Positions 8,434-16,912 of a stretch of DNA of 38,271 bases are shown here, one piece after another. The DNA is from an uncultured Pseudomonadota bacterium (lineage in GTDB: Bacteria; Pseudomonadota; Gammaproteobacteria; Methylococcales; Methylomonadaceae), in the NCBI GenBank assembly GCA_903848935.1, contig CAINHO010000013.1:1-38271 (forward strand), read 5' to 3'. The position numbers and the translations under genes were made by a program. The notes beneath the pieces are model-generated. The model made no database searches and was not told the DNA's origin. It worked only from the letters and a program-made list of their open reading frames with translations. The number at the start of each line of letters is the position of its first letter. The first letter of the stretch is position 1.

Positions 8434-8817
8434 CTAGTCTTTTTTTATGTATTTAAAACGTGGGTCTTCGGGCGTACCTTCAAAAACGCCCTGCGAATCC
8501 GCCGCCGCATCCCACATCACCACTTCTTCAATTTTTTTCGCCAAGGCAAAATCTTTTTCAGTAATGCCTTTGGCGGCGTGCGTGACTAATTTCACAATCA
8601 CAAATGCGTAAGACACGGTTAAATCAGGATGATGCCAGGCTTTTTCGGCGAGATGTCCCACCGTATTCACCACCATTAAGGTTGCTTTCCAACCGCTTGT
8701 TTTTATTTTCCGGCGAATCCAACCGTTTTCATAAATCCAATGCGGCAATTCATTTTCTAAGCGGGCTTGAACTTCTGCATCGCTTAACGCGGGGTGATGC
8801 GTTGTTTCTTCTGACAT
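8434..8817 (-). CDS. phhB: Pterin-4a-carbinolamine dehydratase
   Basis: A small dehydratase of the PCD/DCoH family that dehydrates 4a-hydroxy-tetrahydropterins. Seen: the family signature KAWHHPDLTVSYAFVIVKLVTHAAKGITEKD, described here as two conserved halves, HHPD (residues ~64-67) and the TH motif about 18 residues later. The ORF is open further upstream, but the ATG at 8817 has AGGAG six nt before it, giving 127 aa. It lies 12 nt before fhcB. That position suggests a pterin-related job tied to methanopterin C1 metabolism rather than phenylalanine hydroxylation, since no phenylalanine hydroxylase gene is nearby. That role is inference; the family call is firm. Confidence 0.88.
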   Translation of the reverse strand: MSEETTHHPALSDAEVQARLENELPHWIYENGWIRRKIKTSGWKATLMVVNTVGHLAEKAWHHPDLTVSYAFVIVKLVTHAAKGITEKDFALAKKIEEVVMWDAAADSQGVFEGTPEDPRFKYIKKD

Positions 8818-8881
8818 TGTGAACTCCTGATTTAATGGAACGGCATTGTAGCGCGACAACTCGCGTAAGTGTTTAAGATTT

Positions 8882-10414
8882 TTATGCGAGTTTCGCTTTC
8901 AAAATTTTGTTGATTTCAGCGGGATTGCCTTTGCCTTGCATGGCTTTCATAACTTGCCCGACGAAGAAACCAAACATTTTTTCGTTGCCGCCGCGATATT
9001 GCTCCGCTTGTTTTTCGTTTGCTGCCAAAATGGTGTCGATAATTGCTTCAATCGCGCCTGTGTCGGTGATTTGTCTCAAACCTTGCGTTTCAATGATTTC
9101 GTCAGCCGATTCTGAACCATTCCACAACAACTCAAACACTTGTTTGCCAATTTTGTCTGAAATACTGCCATAAGCAATTTCTAACCCTAAGCCTGCTAAT
9201 CTTTCAGGGCTAATTTTAGATTGCTCTACCGATAAACCTTCTTTATTCAAACGCCTTAATAGCTCTCCCATCACCCAATTAGCAACAAGTTTTGCTGAAA
9301 TTTGTGTTACCTCATTTTGAATATGGTTAGCAATCAAATTTTTTTCATCGTCACGAATGAAATTCTTTTTTGCTTTTTCAATGTCAAATCTTTGCTTGAA
9401 TTCTTCATGGGTGTCTTCAAAAAACTCAGCGAATGATGGTTCAGAAAGAAAATACTCAACTTGATCGAGGCTTAAACAATAATCCTCACCGTAACGTTTC
9501 CGTTTAGAATCGGGCAGTTCGGGCATATTTCTTTTAATGTCAGCTTTTAATTCATCGCTGATAAAAACAGGCAGCAAATCGGGATCTGGGAAGTATCGGT
9601 AGTCATTCGCTTCTTCTTTGCTACGCATCGAGCGCGTTTCATCTTTGTCCGAGTCGTACAAACGGGTTTCTTGAACGACTTTGCCACCGTTTTCAATCAG
9701 TTCAATTTGGCGTTCAACTTCGTAGTTAATCGCCTTTTCAATAAAATTAAACGAGTTGATATTTTTAATTTCAGCGCGAGTGCCAAATTCGGCTTGCCCT
9801 TGAGGACGTATAGAAACGTTCGCATCGCAACGAAATGACCCCTCTTGCATATTACCGTCACAAATTCTCAAGTTATGCACAAGTTCATGTATTTTTCGTA
9901 CATAAGCAACGGCTTCTTTTGCCGAACGCATATCGGGTTCTGACACGATTTCTAACAATGGCGTGCCAGCACGATTTAAATCGATGCCAGTCGAACCGTG
10001 AAAGTTTTCGTGTAACGATTTGCCTGCGTCTTCTTCTAAATGGGCGCGGGTTATGCCGATGGGTATGGGTGGTTTGCCGTCGATTTCAATATATAAACGC
10101 CCTTTGCCGACAATCGGTAATTCAAATTGGCTGATTTGATAACCTTTCGGTAAATCAGGATAAAAATAATTTTTGCGGGCAAAAACAGAATACGGCGCAA
10201 TTTCAGCCTCAATTGCCATACCGAAAATAACCGCTTTTCGCACGGCATCTTCATTCAAAACAGGCAAAACGCCTGGCATTCCCAATGAAATAACGCAGGC
10301 TTGTGTATTTGGTTCTGCGCCATAAGCCGTCGCCGCGCCAGAAAAAATTTTAGTTTTTGTCGCTAATTGTGCGTGAATTTCTAAACCAATCACGACTTCC
10401 CATTGTGTGTTCAT
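8882..10414 (-). CDS. gatB: Aspartyl/glutamyl-tRNA amidotransferase subunit B
   Basis: Kinase/amidotransferase subunit of GatCAB, which converts Asp-tRNA(Asn) or Glu-tRNA(Gln) to the amide form. Seen: N-terminal [13 protein letters not shown], the cradle motif [14 protein letters not shown] (83-96), [17 protein letters not shown] (145-161), and the C-terminal YqeY-like tail with [13 protein letters not shown]. At 510 aa it is about 30 residues longer than usual. The extra residues are concentrated at about 335-373, between [13 protein letters not shown] and [13 protein letters not shown], in a charged stretch. SD sequence GAGGAAC lies just before the ATG. It follows gatA by 14 nt; gatC is not adjacent. 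Confidence 0.96.
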   Translation of the reverse strand: MNTQWEVVIGLEIHAQLATKTKIFSGAATAYGAEPNTQACVISLGMPGVLPVLNEDAVRKAVIFGMAIEAEIAPYSVFARKNYFYPDLPKGYQISQFELPIVGKGRLYIEIDGKPPIPIGITRAHLEEDAGKSLHENFHGSTGIDLNRAGTPLLEIVSEPDMRSAKEAVAYVRKIHELVHNLRICDGNMQEGSFRCDANVSIRPQGQAEFGTRAEIKNINSFNFIEKAINYEVERQIELIENGGKVVQETRLYDSDKDETRSMRSKEEANDYRYFPDPDLLPVFISDELKADIKRNMPELPDSKRKRYGEDYCLSLDQVEYFLSEPSFAEFFEDTHEEFKQRFDIEKAKKNFIRDDEKNLIANHIQNEVTQISAKLVANWVMGELLRRLNKEGLSVEQSKISPERLAGLGLEIAYGSISDKIGKQVFELLWNGSESADEIIETQGLRQITDTGAIEAIIDTILAANEKQAEQYRGGNEKMFGFFVGQVMKAMQGKGNPAEINKILKAKLA

Positions 10415-10428
10415 TTTGTTCCTCTGAA

Positions 10429-11874
10429 TTAAAGTGAAGGCGATTGTTTATGAAAATCCGTTACATTTTGATAAGCGTGCGCGACATTCAATAATCGCGC
10501 TTCGTCGAAATAATTGCCAATCACTTGCAAACCAACGGGCAAACCGTTGATAAATCCAGCAGGAATCGACATTGCAGGCAACCCCGCGAGGTTAATCGCA
10601 ATCGTGTAAATATCCGCCAAATACATTTCAATCGGATTGGCAATTTTTTCACCGATATTAAACGCAGGCGTTGGAGTCACAGGGCTAAAAATCACATCGA
10701 CTTCGTTCAACGCATTTTTGAAATCTTCGCTAATCAAACGGCGAACTTGTTGGGCTTTCAAATAATAGGCATCGTAATAACCGGCAGAAAGTGCGTAAGT
10801 TCCCATTAAAATACGACGTTTCACTTCTTTGCCAAACGCCTCGCCGCGTGAACGCGTGTACAAATCGTTCAAATCAGCAGGATTTTCACAACGGTAGCCA
10901 AACCGCACGCCGTCAAAACGTGATAAATTCGACGAACATTCTGCCGACGCAATGACGTAATACGCAGGAATTGCGTATTTCAAATTCGGCATGGACACTT
11001 CTTTGATTTCTGCACCCAATTTACGATATTCGTTAATCGAGGTTTCTAAGGTTGCCGCCATGTCGGCGTTTAAATCGGCGGTAAAAAATTCTTTTGGTAG
11101 CCCGATTTTTAAACCTGCCAAGGGTTTGTTTAAATCCGCACAATAATCAGGAACGGAAACATCGACGCTAGTCGAATCTTTCGCGTCAAACCCTGCCATT
11201 GTTTGCAACAAAATCGCACAATCTTCCGCACTTCGCGCCATCGAACCACCTTGATCTAAACTCGAGGCGTAGGCAATCATGCCGTAACGTGAAACCCGTC
11301 CGTAAGTGGGTTTGATTCCTGTGATGCCACAAAATGCAGCGGGTTGACGAATCGAACCGCCCGTATCTGAGCCAGTTGCACAAACCGCGAGTTTTGCTGC
11401 GACAGCGGCGGCTGAACCACCTGACGAACCACCTGAAACCGCATTTTTATTCCACGGATTTTTCACCGCGCCATAAAAACTGGTTTCATTCGACGACCCC
11501 ATTGCGAATTCGTCCATGTTTAATTTGCCTAAATTCACCACGCCAGCCGCGTTTAATTTTCCAACAACCGTTGCGTTGTATGGTGCGATAAAATTATCGA
11601 GCATTTTTGAACCGCACGTTGTTTTCACGTCTTGAGTGCAAAAAATATCTTTGTGCGCCATCGGAATGCCCGTTAATAATTCAGCCTTACCGTTGGCAAT
11701 TCTAACGTCAGCAAGTTGCGCGGCGTGTAATGCAAAATCTTCCGTGACAGTAATAAACGCATTCAAATCGGCGTGTTGTTTAACGCGATTTGAAAAATGC
11801 TGCGTGAGTTCGACGCTAGAAAATTCTTTGGCGCGTAAGCCTTGCGCGAGTTCGGTAATGGTTTTGTTGTGCAT
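10429..11874 (-). CDS. gatA: Aspartyl/glutamyl-tRNA amidotransferase subunit A
   Basis: Glutaminase subunit of GatCAB that supplies ammonia for tRNA-dependent transamidation. Seen: the amidase-signature Ser-cisSer-Lys triad at K75 ([10 protein letters not shown]), S150 ([12 protein letters not shown]) and S174 (TGGSIRQPA), a constant offset of 4 from the commonly cited K79/S154/S178. The C-terminal [19 protein letters not shown] is typical. Length of 481 aa is normal. An AGGA sequence precedes the ATG. In most bacteria gatC lies immediately upstream; here ispD ends 39 nt upstream and no ~95-codon ORF fits between. Confidence 0.97.
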   Translation of the reverse strand: MHNKTITELAQGLRAKEFSSVELTQHFSNRVKQHADLNAFITVTEDFALHAAQLADVRIANGKAELLTGIPMAHKDIFCTQDVKTTCGSKMLDNFIAPYNATVVGKLNAAGVVNLGKLNMDEFAMGSSNETSFYGAVKNPWNKNAVSGGSSGGSAAAVAAKLAVCATGSDTGGSIRQPAAFCGITGIKPTYGRVSRYGMIAYASSLDQGGSMARSAEDCAILLQTMAGFDAKDSTSVDVSVPDYCADLNKPLAGLKIGLPKEFFTADLNADMAATLETSINEYRKLGAEIKEVSMPNLKYAIPAYYVIASAECSSNLSRFDGVRFGYRCENPADLNDLYTRSRGEAFGKEVKRRILMGTYALSAGYYDAYYLKAQQVRRLISEDFKNALNEVDVIFSPVTPTPAFNIGEKIANPIEMYLADIYTIAINLAGLPAMSIPAGFINGLPVGLQVIGNYFDEARLLNVAHAYQNVTDFHKQSPSL

Positions 11875-11913
11875 AAAATGAGATTTCCTAAGAATTAAGA
11901 TGCGTGAATTTTA

Positions 11914-12630
11914 TCATTTTTCGACGAGCTTGAGGCGTTGTTGTTCCAAGTAAAATTGCGCCAACGCCAAATCTTCGGGGCGCGTAATTTTAATGTTGTC
12001 TGTGCGTCCTTCAACTATTTTCGGCGAAAATCCTTGGGTTTCTAATGCACTTGCTTCGTCGGTAATTCCCTCGTTTCCTTGTGTCAATTCCAATGCAATT
12101 TTCAATTCGCCATAACGGAACATTTGCGGCGTTAACGCTCGCCAAATGCGATTGCGATTTAGCGTGCTAACGATTTGCTTACCGTTCACATCTTTGAGCG
12201 TATCGTGCGACGACACCGTCAAAATTCCACCCACAGCATCGTCGCGCAATTCAAAAATCAATTTTTCAATATCGTGCGACGTAATACACGGACGCGCTGC
12301 ATCGTGAACCAAAACCCAATCGTGTGAATTTGCCTGCATTTCAATTGCTGCCAACGCATTTAAAACTGAATCTGCTCGCTCTTTGCCACCTTCGGCACGA
12401 ATGATTTTTGCGTGTTTTGAAATCGGTAAATTATCCCAATACGCATCACCATCTGAAATTGCCACGACGATTTTTTCAAAAATGGCGGCTTCAATCAAGC
12501 GTGTCAACGTGTGTTCAAGAACGGTTTGTTTGTCATTGAGCGAAAGATATTGCTTCGGACAATGAGCATTCATCCGTTTACCTACGCCCGCCGCCGGAAC
12601 AATGCCCCAAAATTTAGTGTTTGTCGTCAT
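11914..12630 (-). CDS. ispD: 2-C-methyl-D-erythritol 4-phosphate cytidylyltransferase
   Basis: Third enzyme of the MEP isoprenoid pathway, joining CTP and MEP to CDP-ME. Seen: the nucleotide-binding N-terminus VPAAGVGKRM followed by PKQYLSL (residues ~10-31), the VLVHDAARPC segment (~105-114) and the RAxTPQxF motif (RALTPQMF, ~163-170), ending with NIKITRPEDLALAQFYL. Length of 238 aa is standard. The start lies inside the 3' end of the oligopeptidase gene (17-nt overlap, different frame), so the two are co-translated. No ispF follows, although ispDF pairing is common. Confidence 0.95.
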   Translation of the reverse strand: MTTNTKFWGIVPAAGVGKRMNAHCPKQYLSLNDKQTVLEHTLTRLIEAAIFEKIVVAISDGDAYWDNLPISKHAKIIRAEGGKERADSVLNALAAIEMQANSHDWVLVHDAARPCITSHDIEKLIFELRDDAVGGILTVSSHDTLKDVNGKQIVSTLNRNRIWRALTPQMFRYGELKIALELTQGNEGITDEASALETQGFSPKIVEGRTDNIKITRPEDLALAQFYLEQQRLKLVEK

Positions 12631-14932
12631 TCACTTGAATTCCATTATGTCGTAACAGCGCATCACACGAAGGATTACGTCCACGAAAGTTTTTAAATAA
12701 TTCCATCGCGTCATCACTGCCACCCATTTCTAAAATATTGGTTAAAAAGGCTTTTCCTGTTTCAGCATCGAAAATTCCTTTTTCTTCAAATAGTGAAAAC
12801 GCATCGCTCGATAAGACTTCTGCCCATTTGTAACTGTAATAACCAGCGGCATAACCGCCTGCGAAAATGTGAGAAAAACTGTGTGCGAAACGATTAAATT
12901 CTGGCACCGGTAACACGGCAACTTTTTCACGAATGTCATTCAAAATTTCATAAATGCGCCCTCCCCTTTGCGGCTCGAAATCGCGGTGAATATGGAAATC
13001 GAACAAACTAAATTCTAATTGCCGAACCATTATCATGCCCGCTTGGAAATTCTTTGCCGCGAGCATTTTTTCAAATAACGTATCTGGCAACGCTTCGCCC
13101 GTTTGATAATGCGCCGAAATTAACGCCAGTGCGTCTTTTTCCCAGCACCAATTTTCTATGAACTGACTAGGTAATTCCACTGCATCCCACGCCACGCCGC
13201 TAATTCCCGACACGCCTAAATAATCCACTTGCGTCAAAACATGATGCAAGCCGTGTCCGAATTCGTGGAACAACGTCGTTACATCATCATGCGTCAACAG
13301 CGACGGTGTATCAGCGGTGGACGGGGTAAAATTACACACCAAAAATGCCACGGGCAATTGAATGTTATTGCCATCCAATTTGCGTCGTCCGATGCAATCA
13401 TCCATCCACGCACCTCCACGTTTTTGAGTTCGGGCAAATAAATCTAAATAAAAACGTCCGCGCTTCTGCCCTTCCCTATCGCAAACTTCAAATAATTGAA
13501 CGTTTTCATGCCAACGATCGAAATCTTGAATTTCTGAAATTTGCAGCCCATATAAACGTTCCAGAATCGCAAATAATCCGTCCAAAATTTTCGCGATGGG
13601 AAAATAACTTTTCACTTCTTCTTGGGACAATTGGTAATGTTGTTGACGCATTTTTTCGGATAAATAACTCACGTCCCACGCCTGCAAGTTTTCGATGGCG
13701 TAATTTTCGAGCGCGAATTGTTTTAAATCTTCCAAATCTTGACGCGCTTGTGGCAACGATTTTTGCGCTAAATCTTCCAAAAATGAAATCACTTCATCGG
13801 TTGAATTCGCCATTTTCGTGGCAAGTGATAAATCAGCGTAATTGGAAAAACCAAGTAATTGCGCTTCTTCGTGACGCAACGTGAGAATTTGTTCCATGAT
13901 TTTGGTGTTATCAAAATCATTTTCAGTCGCCCGCGTAACAAACGCAGTGTAATGTTCGCGGCGCAATTCGCGATTGTCTGCATACGTCATCACCGCCAAA
14001 TACGATGGAAATTGCAACGTGATTAACCAACCGTTGGCTTCAGGTTTCATGTGAAACGTACCACAAGATTCTTCATTATGTTTCACATGAAACAACTCGG
14101 CACTTTGTTTCGCTTGCGCCAACGCCGTTTCTGGCAAACCGGCTAATTCGTTCACGTCCGTGATTAACATCGTCCATATATTCGTCGCGTCCAAAACATT
14201 TTCTTCGTAACGACTGGTCAAGGAACTTAATTGTTGAGAAATTTCTTTGTAACGCTGTTTTTGTTCCACGGGTAACGCTACGCCTGATAATTGAAAATCA
14301 CGCAAGGCATTAGTAATGACTTTCTGCTGGGATTTCGTTAACGTCGCAAAAGTTTCATGTGAAACAATCGATTCATAAGCGTGGAACAGTTTTTCATTTT
14401 GTCCCATTTCGGTGGCGTAATCGCTCAACTTCGGCAAACAGGCATTGTACGCATCACGCAATGTATCATTATTCATCACCGCATTTAAATGACTGATGGG
14501 CGACCACGCTTTACTCAAGCGGTCTTCTGCAGTTTCAATCGGTTCAATTAAGTTTTCCCAAGTGTATACATCGTTTGTGTTCAAAGAATCGGCAACGGCT
14601 TTTCGGGCATTCGCCAATAATTCATCAATCGCAGGTTCAACGTGTTCGGGTTTGATTTGGCTAAAATGCGGTAAATCGGTTTGAGTTAATAATGGATTTG
14701 TCATTTTCAAAGAGTTAATAAAAGAGAGTAGGGCAGGGGAGTCAAAACGCCAATTCAAATAGCGTTGCGTTTCGGCGTGATACAAAACAGGAATTAGCGT
14801 GGCAAATTGCGTTTGCCAGGCTTCGTGTTCGGCAATATCAACGATTTCGGCGACGATATTATTTTTATTCAAAAGGGTTTGCGCGTCGTCACACAAATGA
14901 CAACCGTCCGTACCGAGTAATAATAAACGCAT
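12614..14932 (-). CDS. prlC: Glutaredoxin-like domain fused to oligopeptidase A (M3 family)
   Basis: One uninterrupted 772-aa ORF with two parts. Residues 1-75 form a thioredoxin-fold domain of the DUF836 glutaredoxin-like type, with C11-H-L-C14, the cis-proline segment LIPVL and the ending RFDSPALLSFI. Residues 77-772 are a complete M3 zinc metallopeptidase that degrades short peptides, including cleaved signal peptides, in the cytoplasm. Its zinc motif HEFGH is at 556-560 (TLFHEFGHGLHH). The peptidase could start at an internal ATG (14704), but no Shine-Dalgarno sequence precedes it, favouring a real fusion. Compared with recalled OpdA sequences there are ~18 extra residues between AKQSAEL and GWLITL, and this insert carries two parS-like DNA sites (14044, 14080). 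Its 3' end overlaps ispD. Confidence 0.88.
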   Translation of the reverse strand: MRLLLLGTDGCHLCDDAQTLLNKNNIVAEIVDIAEHEAWQTQFATLIPVLYHAETQRYLNWRFDSPALLSFINSLKMTNPLLTQTDLPHFSQIKPEHVEPAIDELLANARKAVADSLNTNDVYTWENLIEPIETAEDRLSKAWSPISHLNAVMNNDTLRDAYNACLPKLSDYATEMGQNEKLFHAYESIVSHETFATLTKSQQKVITNALRDFQLSGVALPVEQKQRYKEISQQLSSLTSRYEENVLDATNIWTMLITDVNELAGLPETALAQAKQSAELFHVKHNEESCGTFHMKPEANGWLITLQFPSYLAVMTYADNRELRREHYTAFVTRATENDFDNTKIMEQILTLRHEEAQLLGFSNYADLSLATKMANSTDEVISFLEDLAQKSLPQARQDLEDLKQFALENYAIENLQAWDVSYLSEKMRQQHYQLSQEEVKSYFPIAKILDGLFAILERLYGLQISEIQDFDRWHENVQLFEVCDREGQKRGRFYLDLFARTQKRGGAWMDDCIGRRKLDGNNIQLPVAFLVCNFTPSTADTPSLLTHDDVTTLFHEFGHGLHHVLTQVDYLGVSGISGVAWDAVELPSQFIENWCWEKDALALISAHYQTGEALPDTLFEKMLAAKNFQAGMIMVRQLEFSLFDFHIHRDFEPQRGGRIYEILNDIREKVAVLPVPEFNRFAHSFSHIFAGGYAAGYYSYKWAEVLSSDAFSLFEEKGIFDAETGKAFLTNILEMGGSDDAMELFKNFRGRNPSCDALLRHNGIQVNDDKH
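14044..14057. other. parS-like ParB-binding site A
   Basis: GTTTCATGTGAAAC differs from the core of the near-universal chromosomal parS palindrome (TGTTTCACGTGAAACA) only at the central CpG, which is TG here. Over 16 nt the match is 13. It encodes the FHMKP segment of the peptidase on the minus strand, inside the apparent insertion. Confidence 0.6.
14080..14093. other. parS-like ParB-binding site B
   Basis: GTTTCACATGAAAC with flanking T and A matches the 16-nt parS consensus at 15 of 16 positions, the exception again being the central CpG (CA here). It is the reverse complement of sites A and C and lies 36 bp from A. It encodes FHVKH on the minus strand, a peptide commonly produced where parS sites lie within genes. 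Confidence 0.7.
14352..14365. other. parS-like ParB-binding site C
   Basis: GTTTCATGTGAAAC with a 3' flanking A matches parS at 14 of 16 positions. It lies 272 bp from site B and is read in a different codon frame from A and B (minus-strand translation VSHET). Conservation is therefore at the DNA level rather than a protein repeat. Confidence 0.65.
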
Positions 14933-14955
14933 CGTTTTACCGTGTTTTGCAGAAT

Positions 14956-14981
14956 AAAAAAAAGCGCGAATGAATTCGCGC
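14956..14981 (-). terminator. Rho-independent terminator between hpf and the oligopeptidase fusion
   Basis: Stem GCGCGAA (14964-14970) with TTCGCGC (14975-14981), 4-nt loop, followed on the minus strand by eight T residues. It ends transcripts coming from the kds-lpt-rpoN-hpf run just before the oligopeptidase gene, so that gene needs its own promoter or readthrough. Confidence 0.75.
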
Positions 14982-14997
14982 CCACCTTTTTATGCGT

Positions 14998-15031
14998 TCA
15001 AGGTGAAGCGATTTGCACCTTTCACCTTGAA
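14998..15031 (-). other. Second hairpin in the hpf 3' untranslated region
   Basis: TTCAAGGTGA (14998-15007) pairs perfectly with TCACCTTGAA (15022-15031) over a 15-nt loop, 14 nt past the hpf stop. It has no long T-tract on the minus strand, so it is more likely an mRNA 3'-end stabiliser or processing structure acting with the terminator downstream. Confidence 0.5.
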
Positions 15032-15045
15032 TCTTTTATCGCATT

Positions 15046-15333
15046 TTAATGATTCGCGTGTTTTTCTTTGTGTTTCAAAATTTGACGATCTAATTTCGTG
15101 ACCAATTCATCAATCGCCACATACATATCTTCTTGATGATCTTCGGCAAAAAATTTCGTTCCTGCAAAATGCAACGTCGCTTCCGCTTTTTGTACCAATT
15201 TTTCCACGCTCAAAATAACGTGAACGTCGGTGACTTTGTCGAAATGACGTGCTAATTTTGAAAATTTATCTTCCGTGTGCGCTTTTAATGCGTCGGTGAT
15301 TTCTAAATGATGACCACTAATAATGACTTGCAT
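15046..15333 (-). CDS. hpf: Short ribosome hibernation promoting factor
   Basis: A 95-aa short-form HPF/YfiA-family protein that binds the 30S decoding region in stationary phase and promotes 100S dimers. Seen: MQVIISGHHLEITDALK at the start, a central strand-rich segment (DVHVILSVEKLVQKAEATLH) and the helix with DMYVAIDELVTKLDRQILKHKEK. The frame is open upstream, but the ATG at 15333 begins the family-standard N-terminus and has AAGGAC before it. It follows rpoN by 55 nt, the usual order. The ptsN and rapZ genes that often follow in this cluster are absent, and transcription ends in terminators. Confidence 0.92.
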   Translation of the reverse strand: MQVIISGHHLEITDALKAHTEDKFSKLARHFDKVTDVHVILSVEKLVQKAEATLHFAGTKFFAEDHQEDMYVAIDELVTKLDRQILKHKEKHANH

Positions 15334-15388
15334 AAGTATTGTCCTTATAAAAAATAAAACGTACAAAGTAAAAAAATTTCAGCGGGCG

Positions 15389-16873
15389 TTACAACAAACG
15401 CTTACGCTGACTGGAGGAGGAAATAAACATCGCTTCACGATATTTAGCCACGGTTCTACGAGCCACGTTAATACCCTTAGCTTTTAAAAACTCCGCTATT
15501 TTACTATCACTCAGCGGTTTTGTGACATTTTCATTGCCAATGAGTTCTTTGATTAACGCCCGAATCGCCGTTGATGAACATTCGCCGCCACCGTCAGTCG
15601 AAACGTGGCTCGAAAAAAAGTATTTAAATTCAACGATGCCATTCGGTGTGTGCATATATTTTTGCGTGGTGACGCGCGAAATGGTGGATTCGTGTAGTTC
15701 TAATTCTTCCGCCACATCGCGCAACACCATCGACTTCATAGCAATCGAACCGTGTTCAAAAAATGCCATTTGTTTCTCGACGATGCACCGCGCCACACGC
15801 AATAACGTATCGTTGCGACTGTGCAAACTTTTGATAAACCATTTCGCTTCCTGCAAATGTTCTTTCATGATGGTGTTGTCTTTGCCAGAATCTGATTTTT
15901 TAATCAGTCCTGCGTACATTTCATTGACGCGCAATTTGGGCGCAATTTCAGGATTTAAATCGACGTGCCAGCGGTCGTTAATTTTTCGCACATAAACATC
16001 AGGCACCACATATTCTGAAAATGTACTTTGAATTTGTTCGCCCGGTTTCGGGTCTAACGTGCGAATTAACGCCACAATCGCATCTAACTCTTCTTCCGTC
16101 ACGGCGAGTTTTCGCACCAATTTACTTTGTTCGTGTGTCGCAAGCAAATCCAAGTGGCGCGTCACTAAAATCAAGGCATCGGCTTTGCAAGGCGTGTCCT
16201 CCGGCAATTGTTGCAATTGCAATCGTAAACAATCGCTCAAATCTACCGCCGCGACACCGGCAGGATCAAAGTATTGAATTCGATGCAGCACAGCATGAAC
16301 TTCATCGAGTTCTAAATCGGGCATTTGTTCGCGCAAACTGTAAAAAATATCATCGATGCTGGCGGTTAAATAACCTTCAGTGTTTATCGAATCAATAATT
16401 GCAATAGCAATTGCGTAATCGCGCTCTGAAAATGAAACCAAATCCAATTGTGCCAACAAATGCGCCTGCAAACTCAATGTGGTCGTGCGTTGGCTTTCAA
16501 AGTCTCCATCAAAACTAGCCACTTCTTGAATCGTACCGAATTCGTAATCGGGCATCGAATCATATTCGTGTTCAGGTTCGTAAATGTCGTCCCATGATGT
16601 ATCAATCGGCAATTCGTCAGGAATATCGGTTTGCGAACCTTCACTGCCTTGCATCAAGTCGATGTTATCGCTTTTTTTATCGTGCAAAGGCGCGTCCAAT
16701 GAAAACGACCCAAATTCATCGTCTTCCAATTCCAACATAATGTTGGATTCTAACGCCTGCTGAATTTCTTGCTGTAAATCCAATGTGGACATTTGTAACA
16801 ATTTAATCGCTTGTTGCAACTGTGGAGTCATCGATAATTGATGCCCCATTCGTAAATTTAAAGATTGTTTCAT
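15389..16873 (-). CDS. rpoN: RNA polymerase sigma-54 factor
   Basis: Alternative sigma factor that recognises -24/-12 promoters and needs AAA+ activators. Seen: the glutamine-rich activator-interacting N-terminus (LNLRMGHQLSMTPQLQQAIK, residues 5-24), an acidic linker (~50-120), the core-binding region, the DNA-binding helix-turn-helix region, and the RpoN box ARRTVAKYR at about 471-479. Length of 494 aa is normal. It sits between lptB and hpf as in most gammaproteobacteria. A matching sigma-54 promoter candidate lies upstream of fliL at 20301, so it probably drives the adjacent flagellar operon. Confidence 0.97.
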   Translation of the reverse strand: MKQSLNLRMGHQLSMTPQLQQAIKLLQMSTLDLQQEIQQALESNIMLELEDDEFGSFSLDAPLHDKKSDNIDLMQGSEGSQTDIPDELPIDTSWDDIYEPEHEYDSMPDYEFGTIQEVASFDGDFESQRTTTLSLQAHLLAQLDLVSFSERDYAIAIAIIDSINTEGYLTASIDDIFYSLREQMPDLELDEVHAVLHRIQYFDPAGVAAVDLSDCLRLQLQQLPEDTPCKADALILVTRHLDLLATHEQSKLVRKLAVTEEELDAIVALIRTLDPKPGEQIQSTFSEYVVPDVYVRKINDRWHVDLNPEIAPKLRVNEMYAGLIKKSDSGKDNTIMKEHLQEAKWFIKSLHSRNDTLLRVARCIVEKQMAFFEHGSIAMKSMVLRDVAEELELHESTISRVTTQKYMHTPNGIVEFKYFFSSHVSTDGGGECSSTAIRALIKELIGNENVTKPLSDSKIAEFLKAKGINVARRTVAKYREAMFISSSSQRKRLL

Positions 16874-16912
16874 GAACGATAGACCTATTACGATTTGATG
16901 AACCGATAGAAG

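Noticed and set aside
11288-11295. Half parS-like CGTGAAAC inside gatA
   Set aside because: Only one arm matches; the other arm is not complementary.
13345-13884. 179-aa plus-strand ORF opposite the oligopeptidase gene
   Set aside because: It lies wholly antisense to conserved peptidase sequence, has no recognisable domain and no ribosome-binding site; a shadow frame.
15334-15366. Upstream extension of hpf
   Set aside because: MQVIISG is the family N-terminus and has an AAGGAC site before it at 15333.
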